DNA of 64,000 nucleotides. It comes from Peptoniphilus gorbachii. GTDB lineage: Bacteria; Bacillota; Clostridia; Tissierellales; Peptoniphilaceae. A model generated the notes under the pieces. That model made no database searches. It was given only the letters and a program-made list of their open reading frames with translations, and was not told where the DNA came from. A program made the position numbers and the translations under genes. The first letter of the stretch is position 1. Every line of letters begins with the position of its first letter. The DNA is taken from assembly GCF_016908115.1 (NCBI RefSeq), contig NZ_JAFBDH010000005.1, positions 1 through 64,000 on the forward strand. The letters are read 5' to 3'. Positions 63,576 to 64,000 of this stretch are shown piece by piece.

Positions 63576-64000
63576 TTAATCTTTTATAATTGTTCCGTGA
63601 TTTCTTGGATCATTAGTATTTAATATTTTTATTGTTATATTTTTTTCTTCAACGGGCTTTATGGCATCGCCTTGATAGACCTGAGCGCCCTTATCTATTA
63701 TTTCCTTCAACTCCTTAAAATTTAGCTTGTCAATTGTCTTTGCATTGGGGTCTCTATTGGGGTCTGATGTCATTATTCCATTTACATCAGTCCAATTTTC
63801 ATAAACTTTTGAATCTAGAGCATAGGCAATTAGGCTTCCTGTGTAGTCGCTGCCACCTCTTGTAAAAGTTACTATATCTCCATTTTTGTCGCTGCCATAA
63901 AAACCTGGCACAACTGCTTTTTGATTTTCGACAATGTGATTTCTTATTGCCTCTCTTGATTTTTCAAGGTCAACTTGTCCCTCATCATCAAAAATAATTA
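63576..64000 (-). CDS. Aspartokinase, 3' part only, without ACT domains
   Basis: The gene runs off the window. The visible frame (from IIFDDEGQVDLEKSREAIRN) covers the end of an amino-acid kinase domain with TFTRGGSDYTGSLIAYAL and the VNGIMTSDPNRDP motif of aspartokinases, ending ...HGTIIKD. In usual aspartokinases two ACT regulatory domains follow; here the stop and a terminator come directly. It makes aspartyl phosphate for lysine, threonine and methionine, or for diaminopimelate. Confidence 0.85.
   Translation of the reverse strand, partial: IIFDDEGQVDLEKSREAIRNHIVENQKAVVPGFYGSDKNGDIVTFTRGGSDYTGSLIAYALDSKVYENWTDVNGIMTSDPNRDPNAKTIDKLNFKELKEIIDKGAQVYQGDAIKPVEEKNITIKILNTNDPRNHGTIIKD

Noticed and set aside
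1-64000. CRISPR array, rRNA or tRNA genes
   Set aside because: No regularly spaced repeats, no tRNA cloverleaf and no rRNA-like sequence were seen while reading the intergenic regions.

Overview
The window is AT-rich throughout, with many TTG/GTG starts, strong GGAGG-type ribosome binding sites, lipoproteins with LTAC lipoboxes, and three proteins carrying S-layer-homology (SLH) repeats. Gene content (K+-type membrane pyrophosphatase, [FeFe]-hydrogenase maturases, CIRCE and CtsR heat-shock control, ECF transporters, no sign of an outer membrane) points to an anaerobic low-GC Firmicute. My best guess is a Gram-positive anaerobic coccus of the Peptoniphilaceae (Peptoniphilus-like). That is inference from gene style, not from a marker gene.

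Layout. (1) 0.1-8.0 kb: a reverse-strand transport operon with an ECF S component, EcfT, a double-ATPase EcfA and a pair of ABC exporter-fold half-transporters resembling YbtP/YbtQ, preceded by AraC and TetR regulators. One half-transporter carries a one-base frameshift in a homopolymer. (2) 8.1-15.6 kb: an accessory island lying against the 3' end of an RlmD/RumA-type rRNA methyltransferase gene. It holds an orphan oriT-like site plus mobC, a complete type II CBASS operon (HTH regulator, CD-NTase, E1/E2 fusion Cap2, JAB protease Cap3, two-helix membrane effector) and an AbiE type IV toxin-antitoxin pair. (3) 15.6-24.8 kb: rlmD, a phosphonate-type ABC transporter (phnDCEE) with a 5'-nucleotidase-family phosphoesterase, a small SLH protein with a candidate small RNA or leader upstream, a nitroreductase and a DUF1002 protein.

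(4) 24.9-33.0 kb: a reverse-strand protein quality-control and translation block: tig, clpP, clpX, lon, engB, with a PC4-like YdbC protein and proS upstream. (5) 33.3-39.8 kb: a YeiH-type transporter, an IS200-like element, an amino-acid ABC transporter under a clear lysine riboswitch, and a large SLH protein. (6) 40-44.7 kb: a dnaJ-like gene and clpB, whose promoter carries both a CIRCE-like and a CtsR site, then a secreted glutamine-amidotransferase-like lipoprotein.

(7) 44.9-50.6 kb: a CorC/HlyC protein, a DUF4230 protein and a decaying hydE-hydG-hydF cluster. hydF is frameshifted, and its middle is replaced by a 275-bp copy of a cytidylate-kinase-like gene that lies 7.8 kb away. (8) 50.8-64 kb: a third SLH protein, a HIBCH-like hydrolase, a membrane XRE regulator, the intact kinase donor gene, an EamA transporter, an M17 aminopeptidase, a CPBP protease, hppA, secG, an HD-domain protein, gap, and the 3' end of an aspartokinase lacking ACT domains.

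The most notable items are the CBASS/AbiE island, the hydF chimera, the lysine riboswitch, the dual heat-shock promoter and the small RNA candidate near 23.0 kb.
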